Translations under genes and position numbers: made by a program
In this document: piece after piece, positions 15,503 through 23,126 of the stretch
How positions within the stretch are numbered: position 1 is the first letter of the stretch
Layout: each line of letters begins with the position of its first letter
Origin: an uncultured Desulfobulbaceae bacterium
GTDB taxonomy: Bacteria; Desulfobacterota; Desulfobulbia; Desulfobulbales; Desulfobulbaceae
NCBI GenBank assembly: GCA_945787305.1
Contig: CALZIH010000020.1
Coordinates: 1 to 23,126 of the forward strand
Direction of reading: 5' to 3'
DNA: 23,126 nucleotides
Notes under the pieces: model-generated
The model's input: the letters and a program-made list of their open reading frames with translations, nothing else
Told to the model about the DNA's origin: nothing
The model's database searches: none

Positions 15503-18475
15503 TTATTGCTTCAGCTCCACAGTACCCTTCCCGTCTTTATCAAAGTTGATGCCTGGATTACAGATGAGTAGCCTGTTGGCATCAACCTGAGCTGAGGATA
15601 CCAAGAAGTTCTTTACGTTATTTGCCCGCTCTTCGCCCAGTGTGAAAAGTTTTTCTCTCACAGTTTCATTTTCTAAAAGTTCCTGCTGTATTTCCGTACT
15701 TTTTTTCAGGTCTTCTGCCCCTTCCCAAATTGATACCTTGGCACAGATGCTATAGTCCTTTTTGTTTTCTCGTATGTTCTTTCCTATGGATGCGAGGGTT
15801 GCCTGCTGTTCTTGGTTGAGCGTGCTGATCCCCGATTCAAATTCAAGTTTGGGGAAACCACTGTCGATAAGAGCTTGGCCAGCTTGCATGCCAAGATAGG
15901 CAAGGGCACCGCCAGGACCAAGAAAGGAATAGGCGAGGTAAGGGGTTACTGTAACGGTAATGGCTTTGCTAAGTGCGGTGATCAGGATATCGGTTATGCC
16001 GACATTAATATCGGAGAGTTTTCCTTGAATGGGGATGTCAATTTCTATGTCGCCATTCCGGTCTCGGAGTAGATAGAGGGCTGTGTCCAGCGGGACAGGG
16101 AGCTGGTTATTCAGCTCTTCCGCCAATTGATTATTTACGGCTTTTGTTTGTAAGTCTTCAATCTTTAGAGTGTTCCCCACGTCAATCTCTTCGCCGTTAA
16201 CTGCAAGTGTTGAGGTTAACCGGAGCTGGCCGCTTTCTAAAATATACCCGATGGCAGCTGTTAGGTAAGGGGAAATATCCTGGGCAGGAAAGTTGCGGAG
16301 TTTCAGTTTTTGATCGACCTGAAGGCTTTCAGCAAAGGGTCTCGCTGTGCCGCTGATATCAAGTGGCGCGTATTTATTGAGTTTTCCGGTAAGCTGGTAG
16401 CTCAGGGGCTGATCTTGTTTGCTTGAATCAATATTTTTGATTTTCAGTGATTCCAGGACGAATACTGCTTCAACGTTTGGTTCTACTCTTTGATCGGTAT
16501 AACGAAAACCGCTCTTTCCACCAACGGCGACTTGGTTAATTTTGATCTTCGGGGGCGTTGGTTTAATTTTTTCTTCAGTGGCGGTTTCCTGTTCTTCCTC
16601 CAGGTTTCCGGTAGTGTTATCTTTGCTGATATCTGCATATATTCCATCTATGGTAAGGGTGTTGCAGGCGAGGCCATCATCTGTTGACCAGGAGATTTGT
16701 GAGGCCTTGGCAACGCTCAGGGTGGCCAGGGGCTTTTGCTTCTCATCTGTTTCAAGAAAGCGGCCACCCTGCACCTGAAATTCGGCGATGTTGATTCGAC
16801 TCTGTTGATCCACGGCAATTGACCTGGCTGAGGCCTGATTAAGAGCAACAAGTAGATTGTTTTCTTGAGTGTTTTCCACTAGGGGTTGTCTAACTTCCAG
16901 GAGTGCGATGGTGGCGGTTAAAAAATCCGGGCTGATAACATCTGTAAGGGTAATGGTCGGTACCTGAACCTTGATCGATTGCTCATCCGTTTCTGGGATA
17001 GTCAGTTCTTCCAGGATGACCGTTCCAATGGACAACCCGCCTTTTTTATTATCCTTTACATCGACAATCCTGCTTTGTTTCAAGGTAAGCACGGGTAGAT
17101 TGTCCCTGGTCAGTACAAATTGGTTTGCCTCAAGATCTGCCTTTCCTATGAATAAAGCGCTTTGGGCAAGGTTCAGGCTACCGTTCACAGAGACGGAAAG
17201 ATGTTCTTGAGCAAGGCTCAAGTTTTTATCAGCTATTTCGGCTGTAAGTTGTTTTCCCTCTAGCGTGCCTTGCAGTTTGACCTCCTGGCGGCGGTCTTCT
17301 GCAAGCGCGTAGCCTGCTTTACCCTGCCAATGCAACACGCCTGATCCGGTTGACCTGTCTTCCACGGTTAATTGGTTGTTTTCCAAAGAAAGGCTGCCGT
17401 CATAGTTGATGTGAACGTCACCTGCAAGCGCCACATCTGTTTTTCCCCGTAATTCAAAGTGTTGCTGTGTGAATTGGAGTTGTTGGTTCATGTTGATGGT
17501 AAGCCCTTCGGAGGTAAGGATTCCGTCAGTTGATATGGAAGAAGATGGCTGTTCATCGTCTCCCTGCGCATAATTGATTGTACCGTTCCAACTCAAGGTA
17601 TCTCCATTCGTTTCCCAATCCTTTCCGCCAATGGCGGCCTTGTCAAGCTGTAGCGATCCGTTATAGGCGGCCTGGATGTTTCCAGAAGATTCCATGGCCA
17701 GGTGGACATTGCCAGCAGTGGCCACCGTTCCTGTAAAAGGTTGAAACCACTTTTGCAGCAGTTTTTCCAGATCTTGCAGTTGGAGATCGGTGATGTCGAG
17801 TTGACCATCAAGGAGAAGGTTGGGAACGACTTGGAGTTTGCTGAGATGAAGGGTCACCGGTGCACCGTTGATGCTGCCGATAAGGTTCAGGGAGCCTGTA
17901 TGGTCATTGGGGTCGGTATTGAATTTGACAAGTTCGGCTTGGTCGACAACTAGAGTAGCCTTGAGGTTGGGTTGTTGGTAGTTGAAAATGGTCCGCTTAA
18001 TTTCGACATCCATTGCCCTAAAAATCCAGGGTGTCCCATCGGTGGTGACAGTGGGAGCAGGATCTGCTCCTGGAGTTGGTGGGGTAACGGTATGAGAGCC
18101 GATTCGCAGATGTCCGTCATCGGATAATTCAACATCGATGACCACATTTTCCAGAAGCGTTTTTTCCAGTCGCCCTTCTTTGCTAAACAGGGCCGTAAGG
18201 CCAAAATTGATGGATATGGTTGAGCCGGAAAAAACCGGTTTTCCATTGTGACCGATTTCAGCGCCAACCAAAGAGGCTGTACCGCGAAACGGGTTGATTC
18301 GGACTTTATCAATGGTAACTGTATCTGCACCATTTTCAAGCAGCCATTTGGTGAGATAATATTTACTTGCGACAGGAAGGAGGAGAAGGACCAGGATTGC
18401 CAATACAGCAAAGCCGGTGAAACTTCTGAACCATTTGTTTTTAAGCAGGCTGTTGTTTGTTTCAGGAGTACTCAT
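15503..18475 (-). CDS. DUF748 / AsmA-like envelope protein
   Basis: A 990-residue protein with one N-terminal membrane anchor (FTGFAVLAILVLLLLPVASKYYL) and a long beta-rich periplasmic part with AsmA-like repeats (VRINPFRGTASLVGAEIG, LLENVVIDVEL, then LKLRNFPAQDISPYL and IDVGNTLKIEDL). SDINVGITDILITAL followed by a hydrophobic stretch and ERANNVKNFLVSSAQVDANR near the end are typical of DUF748 proteins. AsmA-like proteins such as TamB and YhdP form lipid-conducting bridges across the periplasm, so a role in envelope lipid traffic is a reasonable inference, not proven for DUF748. It follows nhaA by 18 bases and is probably cotranscribed with it. No internal stops or frame breaks are seen. Confidence 0.85.
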   Translation of the reverse strand: MSTPETNNSLLKNKWFRSFTGFAVLAILVLLLLPVASKYYLTKWLLENGADTVTIDKVRINPFRGTASLVGAEIGHNGKPVFSGSTISINFGLTALFSKEGRLEKTLLENVVIDVELSDDGHLRIGSHTVTPPTPGADPAPTVTTDGTPWIFRAMDVEIKRTIFNYQQPNLKATLVVDQAELVKFNTDPNDHTGSLNLIGSINGAPVTLHLSKLQVVPNLLLDGQLDITDLQLQDLEKLLQKWFQPFTGTVATAGNVHLAMESSGNIQAAYNGSLQLDKAAIGGKDWETNGDTLSWNGTINYAQGDDEQPSSSISTDGILTSEGLTINMNQQLQFTQQHFELRGKTDVALAGDVHINYDGSLSLENNQLTVEDRSTGSGVLHWQGKAGYALAEDRRQEVKLQGTLEGKQLTAEIADKNLSLAQEHLSVSVNGSLNLAQSALFIGKADLEANQFVLTRDNLPVLTLKQSRIVDVKDNKKGGLSIGTVILEELTIPETDEQSIKVQVPTITLTDVISPDFLTATIALLEVRQPLVENTQENNLLVALNQASARSIAVDQQSRINIAEFQVQGGRFLETDEKQKPLATLSVAKASQISWSTDDGLACNTLTIDGIYADISKDNTTGNLEEEQETATEEKIKPTPPKIKINQVAVGGKSGFRYTDQRVEPNVEAVFVLESLKIKNIDSSKQDQPLSYQLTGKLNKYAPLDISGTARPFAESLQVDQKLKLRNFPAQDISPYLTAAIGYILESGQLRLTSTLAVNGEEIDVGNTLKIEDLQTKAVNNQLAEELNNQLPVPLDTALYLLRDRNGDIEIDIPIQGKLSDINVGITDILITALSKAITVTVTPYLAYSFLGPGGALAYLGMQAGQALIDSGFPKLEFESGISTLNQEQQATLASIGKNIRENKKDYSICAKVSIWEGAEDLKKSTEIQQELLENETVREKLFTLGEERANNVKNFLVSSAQVDANRLLICNPGINFDKDGKGTVELKQ

Positions 18476-18493
18476 TGCCGGTTCGGGCCAGAT

Positions 18494-19798
18494 TTATTTT
18501 TTTGGCAATGTGAGTTGCAGGACAAGATAACCAAAAATACCCGCCAGGATAGAGGCTATGAAGATGGCGATCTTTGCCTCCTCAATCATCGCTGTATCTG
18601 TAAAAGCGAGTTCATCAATAAAGATGGACATGGTAAAGCCTATTCCGCCAAGGAGGGAAACACCCCAGACCTGACCCCAGGTGACCCCAGGTGGAAGTTC
18701 GGTTATGCCACTTTTGACTATTAGGAGACTGAAGAGAAATATTCCGACTTGCTTGCCGACAAGCAGGCCAGCCATAATACCTATACTGACCGAACTGGGG
18801 AAGCCTGCCAATGTGTTGCTGTCAATGACCACTCCAGCTGCAAAGAGGGCAAAGAGTGGTAAAATGAGAAAGGCCTGTATGGGGTGCAGGTGCTCTTCCA
18901 AATGAATTCCTGCCGGTATCATGCTCTCGGCGGCCAGGTAAATCTCCTCAATGGCCTGGCGTTGCTTTTTATCGGCGACCATGGACTGCCGGGTGATTTT
19001 ACTATCCTTAAGCCAGGTTTTGTGTTGATGAAGGATGTTGAAAAACTTTTTCGGCTCAATGGTTGCCCGTACCGGAACGACCATGGCCAGGAGCACTCCG
19101 GCAATGGTCGCGTGGATGCCGGACAGAAACACGCAGAGCCAGACCCCGAAAATTAGAAGAAAGGTGCATACCGGCCTGCGGATTTGGTTTCTGATCACCA
19201 GCGAAAGGAATGTCAGAAGAAAGGCGCCGACAATAAGAGCGGGAACATTGATCTGATCAGTATAAAACAAAGCGATGACCAATACCGCAATAAGATCATC
19301 AACTATGGCCAGCGCTGTGAGAAAGACTTTCAGGCCAATGGGTACCCGTTTACCGAACAGTGCCAGCAGGCCAAGAGCAAAAGCAATATCTGTGGCCATC
19401 GAGATTCCCCATCCGCTTGCAGCCGGTCCACTGGGATTAAAAACAAAATAGAGCAGGGCCGGAACGATGGCTCCGCCAAGAGCAGCCATAACCGGTAGAG
19501 CCGCTTTTTGTATTGATGAGAGCTCGCCGATGAGAATTTCTCGCTTGATTTCCAGGCCGACCACAAAGAAAAAAATTGCCATCAAGCCATCTTTGACCCA
19601 GTGATCAAGTGAGAGGTGATACTGCTTTCCATTAAAATAGGTGCCGATATCCAGGTGGCTCAGTTTCTGGTAAATCTCACTCCAGGGAGAATTTGCCCAG
19701 ATCACAGCTGTCAGAGTCGCAAGGATGAGGACAATAGAGCTTGAACTCTGGGAGTGAAGAAAGCGTTCAAACAGATTTTTTGGTGGTGTTGTACTCAT
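18494..19798 (-). CDS. nhaA: NhaA-type Na+/H+ antiporter
   Basis: A 434-residue inner-membrane protein with about 12 hydrophobic segments. The NhaA signatures are present: KDGLMAIFFFVVGLEIKREI, SMATDIAFALGLLALFG (Asp equivalent to E. coli D133), LTALAIVDDLIAVLVIALFY (the D163-D164 pair), GLLVGKQVGI (a Lys in the K300 region) and GGIGFTMSIFI. NhaA exchanges external protons for internal sodium and controls pH and sodium; it fits a marine or saline habitat. The ATG at 19798 lies downstream of a good promoter, and DUF748 follows 18 bases after the stop. The usual length for the family is about 390-450 residues, so the gene is complete. Confidence 0.95.
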   Translation of the reverse strand: MSTTPPKNLFERFLHSQSSSSIVLILATLTAVIWANSPWSEIYQKLSHLDIGTYFNGKQYHLSLDHWVKDGLMAIFFFVVGLEIKREILIGELSSIQKAALPVMAALGGAIVPALLYFVFNPSGPAASGWGISMATDIAFALGLLALFGKRVPIGLKVFLTALAIVDDLIAVLVIALFYTDQINVPALIVGAFLLTFLSLVIRNQIRRPVCTFLLIFGVWLCVFLSGIHATIAGVLLAMVVPVRATIEPKKFFNILHQHKTWLKDSKITRQSMVADKKQRQAIEEIYLAAESMIPAGIHLEEHLHPIQAFLILPLFALFAAGVVIDSNTLAGFPSSVSIGIMAGLLVGKQVGIFLFSLLIVKSGITELPPGVTWGQVWGVSLLGGIGFTMSIFIDELAFTDTAMIEEAKIAIFIASILAGIFGYLVLQLTLPKK

Positions 19799-19871
19799 GA
19801 GATAGTCCGTTACACTGTATGGGAAGGTTGTATTTGGAAAGAATAAATATGGCCAGTATCAATTCCTATTT

Positions 19872-19900
19872 ACTATACTGTGTGCATCAATCCCTGGCAA
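19872..19900 (-). promoter_or_regulatory. sigma70-type promoter of nhaA-DUF748
   Basis: On the minus strand, TTGCCA (19900-19895), a 17-base spacer and TATAGT (19877-19872), each one base from consensus. It lies 73 bases before the nhaA ATG, within the 109-base gap after the MFS gene. Confidence 0.55.
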
Positions 19901-19907
19901 TGAGGTT

Positions 19908-21086
19908 TTAGATGAGGTTCTTTTTTTTCGAAACCTCTTCCTTGATAAAACCAACCAGCAGGCCACCGCTGCCGATCAGGAAGCCGGTCAAAATAATCGC
20001 TTCCGCAAATCTGCCGCTGTCGGCCATCCGGGTAATAAATGCAGGAATGATTCCGCCACCAAGGACAAAGGAAAGGGGGACGGTGAAAGAGATAGTAACG
20101 CTTCTGGTTTCAGCGGGGCCGATGTGAGAAATAAGGGCAAAGGCTGCAGGGAAAAAGCAGACGGCAATGACCGGTTGTACCCAGATGTAGAGTTTTAGTA
20201 GATCCCGTCCTTGGCCTAACAGGATGGTTGTTGCACCGGTAGCAAGTAAAACCAGACTTATGGTCAGTCGATTACCAAAGCGATCAGCAAGAAATCCACC
20301 GGCCAAGGCCGTAACCAAGGTGGGAAGTCGAGAGGTACCGACCAGAAGGTTGGCTGCCTGTTCGCTGAAACCATGTTCGCTGACAAGAAAGGTCGGCAGG
20401 ATTGAATAGATACCAAGGGTTCCGGTGATGCCCATGGAAAAGAGGAGGATCATGAGCCAGAACGCCTGTCGGGTAAAGAGGCCCCGGCAGAGTCTTAGGT
20501 CTTGAGGGTCGGGATATTTTTTGATACTGCTACCGAAGGCGCTATAGAGGCCTGCAGCAAGAAAGACGAAGCATGACAGCAGCTGAACTGTTTGTTGCCA
20601 GGATAGAGCGGGCAACAGGAGGGCAACATAAAAAGGTGCCACAAGAAAAGCCAGGTTCGGAGCCAGTTCATGGACACCAAAAGCCCTGGCCCATTGATGG
20701 GGTTGAAAAAGAGTGGAAATTGTTGTTATTGCAGATGGCAGGTATATGCCCGCTGAAAGGCCAAGAAGGAAAAAGGAAAGCTTCAACAGCGATAGTGTTG
20801 TTACAAGGGAGAGAAGAGTAAGTGAGAGCCCTATACCAATCATTGACCAAACAATGGAATGTTTATGGCCAATCCGGGCGGAAATAAAACCAGATCCGGA
20901 GAGTGAAAAAAAAATAGCCGCAACTGATCATGAAAAAGAAGAGGCCTGCCTGGCCATGAGGCAGTCCCAGGCTCTGTTCCAACTCCGGTAACAGCGGGGA
21001 AAAAAAATCCGCGAAAAAAAATTGAGGGTGAATATCCCGCTTAAAAGGAGCAGGGAAAAGAGAGGTGAACCTAATTGAAAATTCAC
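19908..21086 (-). pseudogene. major facilitator superfamily transporter, interrupted by two poly-T frame slips
   Basis: An MFS permease of about 390 residues when repaired; the substrate is unknown. The longest intact frame starts at ATG 20843 (311 residues, from MIGIGLSLTLL), too short at the N-terminus for the family. Upstream the protein can still be read. From GTG 21086 the frame gives NFQLGSPLFSLLLLSGIFTL followed by NFFSRIFF; after a T8 run (21007-21000) it continues in another frame as SPLLPELEQSLGLPHGQAGL and FFFMISCGYFF; after a T9 run (20914-20906) it returns to the first frame as SLSGSGFISARIGHKHSIVW. One T is missing in the first run and one extra in the second. Without repair the first frame meets TGA within the shifted part. 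The C-terminal half is normal, with ADRFGNRL (A-motif type) and HIGPAETRSVTISF. Sequencing error at homopolymers is the simplest cause. Confidence 0.82.
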
Positions 21087-21203
21087 GTCAGAACAGAAAA
21101 TACAATCCGCTACTGTTTCGAAGGAGGCTGAATTGATTAACCAAATTAATCGGAGCGGGTTTCGAGCCAGGGGCTTTTTGAGACAACGACTATCCAGGCC
21201 GGT

Positions 21204-21536
21204 TCAAGTAATTTCGTCCGGATCAAAGTTCTCTTCCGAATTTACGTCATTGTCATCGTTATCATTGTCATCAACGATTTCGTCGTGCTCTTCCGGGGAA
21301 ATTTCAGGGGTCGGTTTTTGCTGTTGCTCTCGGACAGCTTTGGGGATTTTGGATTCCGGTAGCACGTATTCTCTAATTTTTTCTATCTCTCCATTCAACC
21401 CCTCTTCAGTTTGACATATCATGCAGTCTTTCACGTGACGGTCGACAAACTCCATCATGCGCGCGGGGGCCATGGTTTCTTGCTGAACTCGAAGATACCA
21501 GTCCTTTACCAGTCGTATCAGTTGATTACATTCCAT
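21204..21536 (-). CDS. small Cys/His protein with acidic tail, function unknown
   Basis: A 110-residue protein I cannot name. The N-terminal half is helical with a possible metal site: Cys3, then H-V-K-D-C-M-I-C (HxxxCxxC, as in anti-sigma zinc-finger proteins). The middle reads EIEKIREYVLPESKIPKAVRE; the C-terminal third is strongly acidic and low in complexity (DDNDNDDNDV, ENFDPDEIT). There is no signal peptide or membrane segment, so it is probably cytosolic. The zinc-finger-like motif recalls zf-HC2 anti-sigma domains, but there is no sigma gene beside it. It is preceded by a short GC-rich hairpin in its leader (21563-21578) and sits between the MFS gene and tRNA-Sec. The ATG at 21536 lacks a clear ribosome site. 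Confidence 0.6.
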   Translation of the reverse strand: MECNQLIRLVKDWYLRVQQETMAPARMMEFVDRHVKDCMICQTEEGLNGEIEKIREYVLPESKIPKAVREQQQKPTPEISPEEHDEIVDDNDNDDNDVNSEENFDPDEIT

Positions 21537-21562
21537 GTTGAGAATAAGTTTTACTGTCTATC

Positions 21563-21578
21563 CCCGGAGGAGTCCGGG
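21563..21578 (-). other. leader hairpin before the small Cys/His gene
   Basis: CCCGGA-4 bases-TCCGGG, a perfect 6-bp GC-rich stem, 27 bases upstream of the ATG at 21536 and on the strand that would be its mRNA leader. No T run follows, so a terminator is unlikely; its role is unknown. Confidence 0.35.
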
Positions 21579-21668
21579 TACAAAAAATGGAAATTATGAT
21601 CCTGAAAATTAACCGAATATAATAAAAAGTTGTTTTTCAGGTCAATAGTTATTACATAGCGTCTCTGT

Positions 21669-21766
21669 GGAAGTGGAAAGGGCACTGGTGGCCCTCCCGG
21701 ACTTCAAATCCGGTGTAACGGGTGAGTAACCCGTTAGGTGGGTTCGATTCCCATGCACTTCCGCCA
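21669..21766 (+). tRNA. selC: tRNA-Sec (anticodon TCA), with encoded CCA
   Basis: The selenocysteine tRNA; it reads UGA at SECIS sites with SelB after SelA converts Ser to Sec. The anticodon stem-loop is CCGGA-CTTCAAA-TCCGG with TCA at 21704-21706. A long variable arm has an 8-bp stem (TAACGGGT/ACCCGTTA) and a 5-base loop. The T arm contains GGTTCGATTCC. The acceptor GGAAGTG pairs with CACTTCC, followed by discriminator G and CCA at 21764-21766. The D stem is 5 bp (AGGGC/GCCCT). The eighth acceptor position is G opposite G, so the stem has seven good pairs instead of the usual eight. Length is 98 bases with CCA. Its presence implies that the organism makes selenoproteins, though none is in this window. 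Confidence 0.96.
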
Positions 21767-21784
21767 CCCATCCCTTCAATTAAG

Positions 21785-21804
21785 AGCTGTAAGGCAAAAC
21801 AGCT
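21785..21804 (+). terminator. possible terminator after tRNA-Sec
   Basis: AGCTGT-8 bases-ACAGCT, a 6-bp stem starting 19 bases after the tRNA CCA. T-rich sequence (a TTTT and then a T7 run) follows within 10-25 bases rather than at once, so it is a weak intrinsic terminator at best. Confidence 0.35.
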
Positions 21805-22161
21805 TGTACCTTTTCAGTATTCTTTTTTTCTCCTCTTGGTTGTATGAGGAGGTGAAAACATTGCCCTTTATTTCTACAGTTTTTATCTTCTGTAGAGTCC
21901 AATCGAACTCAAGAGCGAACCTTATTTTCTAAGGGAAGGTAATCTAAAAGGTTTTGCTGTCAAAGTCAATCTATCTGCACGTATAAAATTATTTGCAGGA
22001 TGCTGTTGCACAAAAGATATGTCTTATTGATTCGCTTCTTGTTGCTGCCATGTAACTGCTTAAATCAATACTGTAATCATACGTTCTTTTTCTTTTGGAA
22101 CAACTATAAGGTAATAGTGATGGAGACATATCGTATCGTACCCCCTGGCAGCTGCAGTAGG
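21805..22161. other. AT-rich stretch without a recognisable gene
   Basis: About 360 bases between the tRNA-Sec hairpin and the orphan gene. Only short frames without family features or ribosome sites are seen, and one longer plus frame starting at 21738 overlaps the tRNA itself. There is no second copy of the tRNA 3' end that would mark an attachment site within the window, and no inverted-repeat pair bounding a transposon. The composition is more AT-rich than the flanking genes. Confidence 0.5.
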
Positions 22162-22440
22162 CTATTCAATAACTAAATGGGGTATTATTGCTTTTGAGCC
22201 CAGGACCGTTGTATATTCGTAAGTGCCGATCGATTTTCCCACGAGAACCTTTGCGTTGTTGATAGACAGTCCAGCATCCGACTTGTCTTCGACAAAAACC
22301 GTACCTTGTTCTCCTCGATGATGCCACGTAACCAAAGCTTCTCTAGCACTAACATACTGGATCGGAGTTACATTTTTCAACTTTATGCACCTTCCGACTA
22401 AAGCAAAGGGGTTTGCCCCTTCACCAAATTTGTATCCCAT
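22162..22440 (-). CDS. orphan small protein of unknown function
   Basis: A 92-residue frame from ATG 22440 (a GTG at 22449 is also in frame). I do not recognise it. The text has a beta-rich look: NPFALVGRCIKLKNVTPIQY, then ALVTWHHRGEQGTVFVEDKS, AGLSINNAKVLVGKSIGTY and a hydrophobic end, IIPHLVIE. There is no signal peptide or membrane span and only one Cys. It stands alone between tRNA-Sec and glyQ, on the same strand as glyQ but 222 bases after it, with no strong ribosome site. Codon use and base content seem poorer in GC than the neighbours, which would suit recent transfer. It could also be a non-coding open frame. Confidence 0.4.
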   Translation of the reverse strand: MGYKFGEGANPFALVGRCIKLKNVTPIQYVSAREALVTWHHRGEQGTVFVEDKSDAGLSINNAKVLVGKSIGTYEYTTVLGSKAIIPHLVIE

Positions 22441-22662
22441 TGTTATCACTTTACTGTTAGCGCAACCTGATTGAGAGTGAGGGCGCGCGCAAGGCCTTCA
22501 GCAATTAATCATATTGTTTTCTTGTAAAGGGCAGTATGGGGTCAAAAAGCTTACATGAATTTTCTGAATCTGCTTTCTAGAAAGGTAACCTGTCAACTCA
22601 GCTTAGGCACCCTAAATTTAATGTATTGTCGAAATATTCTTTTATGCTCCAATGGTTGTGTT

Positions 22663-23126
22663 TTATACAGCTTCAACTCTTGAGTCTTCATGGAGCAAGG
22701 GGTGTCCCATCTCTTCTCTTTGGGCTACATAAGCCTGGGCAACTGCCCGGGCAATTTGGCGTATCCTGCCTATGTACCTGGTCCGCTCAGCGACTGAAAT
22801 TGCTTTGCGCGCATCTAGTAGGTTAAAAGAATGTGAACATTTGAGGCAGTAATCATAGGCAGGCAGAATGAGTCCTTTTTCGACAAGTTTGTGGGCTTCG
22901 CGTTCATAGTTGTCAAAAGAGGCAATCAAGTCGTTGATGTTTGCCTCTTCAAAGTTGAAAGCGGTAAATTCGCGCTCGGCCTGATGAAAAATCTCTCCGT
23001 AGGTGACCTGCTCGTTCCAGCGGATATCATAGACGGAATCAACCTTTTGCAGGTACATTGCTATTCGTTCAAGGCCATAGGTGATTTCAACGGTTACCGG
23101 CTTGAGGTCAATGGAACCGGCCTGTT
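22663..23126 (-). CDS. glyQ: glycyl-tRNA synthetase alpha subunit (partial, C-terminal part)
   Basis: The 5' end is beyond the right edge. The visible 154 residues are the C-terminal part of the class II GlyQ chain of the alpha2beta2 bacterial enzyme, which charges tRNA-Gly: AGSIDLKPVTVEITYGLERI, AMYLQKVDSVYDIRW, EREAHKLVEKGLILPAYDYC, LKCSHSFNLLDARKAISVAE and RTRYIGRIRQIARAVAQAY, ending at the stop 22663-22665. The end looks native, with no truncation. In most bacteria glyS follows glyQ directly; here the next 220 bases hold no gene and then an unrelated small frame, so the beta-subunit gene must be elsewhere or glyQ has been separated from it. Confidence 0.95.
   Translation of the reverse strand, partial: QAGSIDLKPVTVEITYGLERIAMYLQKVDSVYDIRWNEQVTYGEIFHQAEREFTAFNFEEANINDLIASFDNYEREAHKLVEKGLILPAYDYCLKCSHSFNLLDARKAISVAERTRYIGRIRQIARAVAQAYVAQREEMGHPLLHEDSRVEAV

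Noticed and set aside
18672..18691. Tandem 10-base repeat (TGACCCCAGG twice) inside nhaA
   Set aside because: It encodes the normal NhaA stretch PPGVTWGQVWG; chance codon similarity, not an expanded repeat.
21738..21932. Plus-strand frame of 64 codons with a hydrophobic middle
   Set aside because: It starts inside the tRNA-Sec gene, has no ribosome site and runs through AT-rich non-coding DNA.
21970..22160. Possible insertion-sequence remnant (text like CTGTTGCACAAAAG recalling IS6-type ends)
   Set aside because: No matching inverted end, no target duplication and no transposase frame in the window.
22490..22560. REP/RAYT-like element suggested by GTATGGGGTCAAAAAG
   Set aside because: A single short copy with no palindrome and no RAYT gene nearby; not enough to call.

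Overview
The window looks like chromosomal DNA of a Gram-negative anaerobe, most likely a sulfur-cycle Desulfobacterota (Desulfobulbales-type). This is inferred from the gene content: RecBCD, a selenocysteine tRNA with encoded CCA, a rubrerythrin-like protein, a dCache/PAS hybrid kinase, a DUF748 protein and GlyQ as a separate alpha chain. No species can be named from sequence alone.

Layout. 1-63 is the 3' end of an unidentified plus-strand gene; it overlaps an HNH nuclease gene (56-361) that collides at about 260-270 with the truncated 3' end of recD on the opposite strand. Positions 260-8183 carry the minus-strand operon recC-recB-recD, with overlapping stop and start codons. recC is intact, recB has lost about 20 codons and its frame near 4600, and recD ends before its last helicase motifs. 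A divergent hybrid histidine kinase follows at 8384-11251. A compact minus-strand operon (14647 to 11513) encodes a ZnuA-like metal-binding protein, a rubrerythrin-like protein, a putative molybdenum carrier and an M48 metalloprotease lipoprotein. A divergent Tat-exported DUF882 protein (14905-15468) converges on the nhaA-DUF748 pair (19798 to 15503). Next are an MFS transporter broken at two poly-T runs (21086 to 19908), a small Cys/His protein with an acidic tail, tRNA-Sec (21669-21766), a gene-poor AT-rich stretch, an orphan small gene, and the 3' part of glyQ running off the right edge.

The main theme is damage. Four of the larger genes (recD, recB, the M48 protease and the MFS transporter) and the HNH gene show truncation, frameshift or an in-frame stop in places where the lost protein can still be read or is expected from the family. 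Either this is real decay, or the assembly has junction and homopolymer errors; the two can be separated by read mapping and comparison with relatives. I found no CRISPR array, rRNA, complete insertion sequence or clear new defence system. The least ordinary intact-looking unit is the four-gene metal/redox/protease operon.
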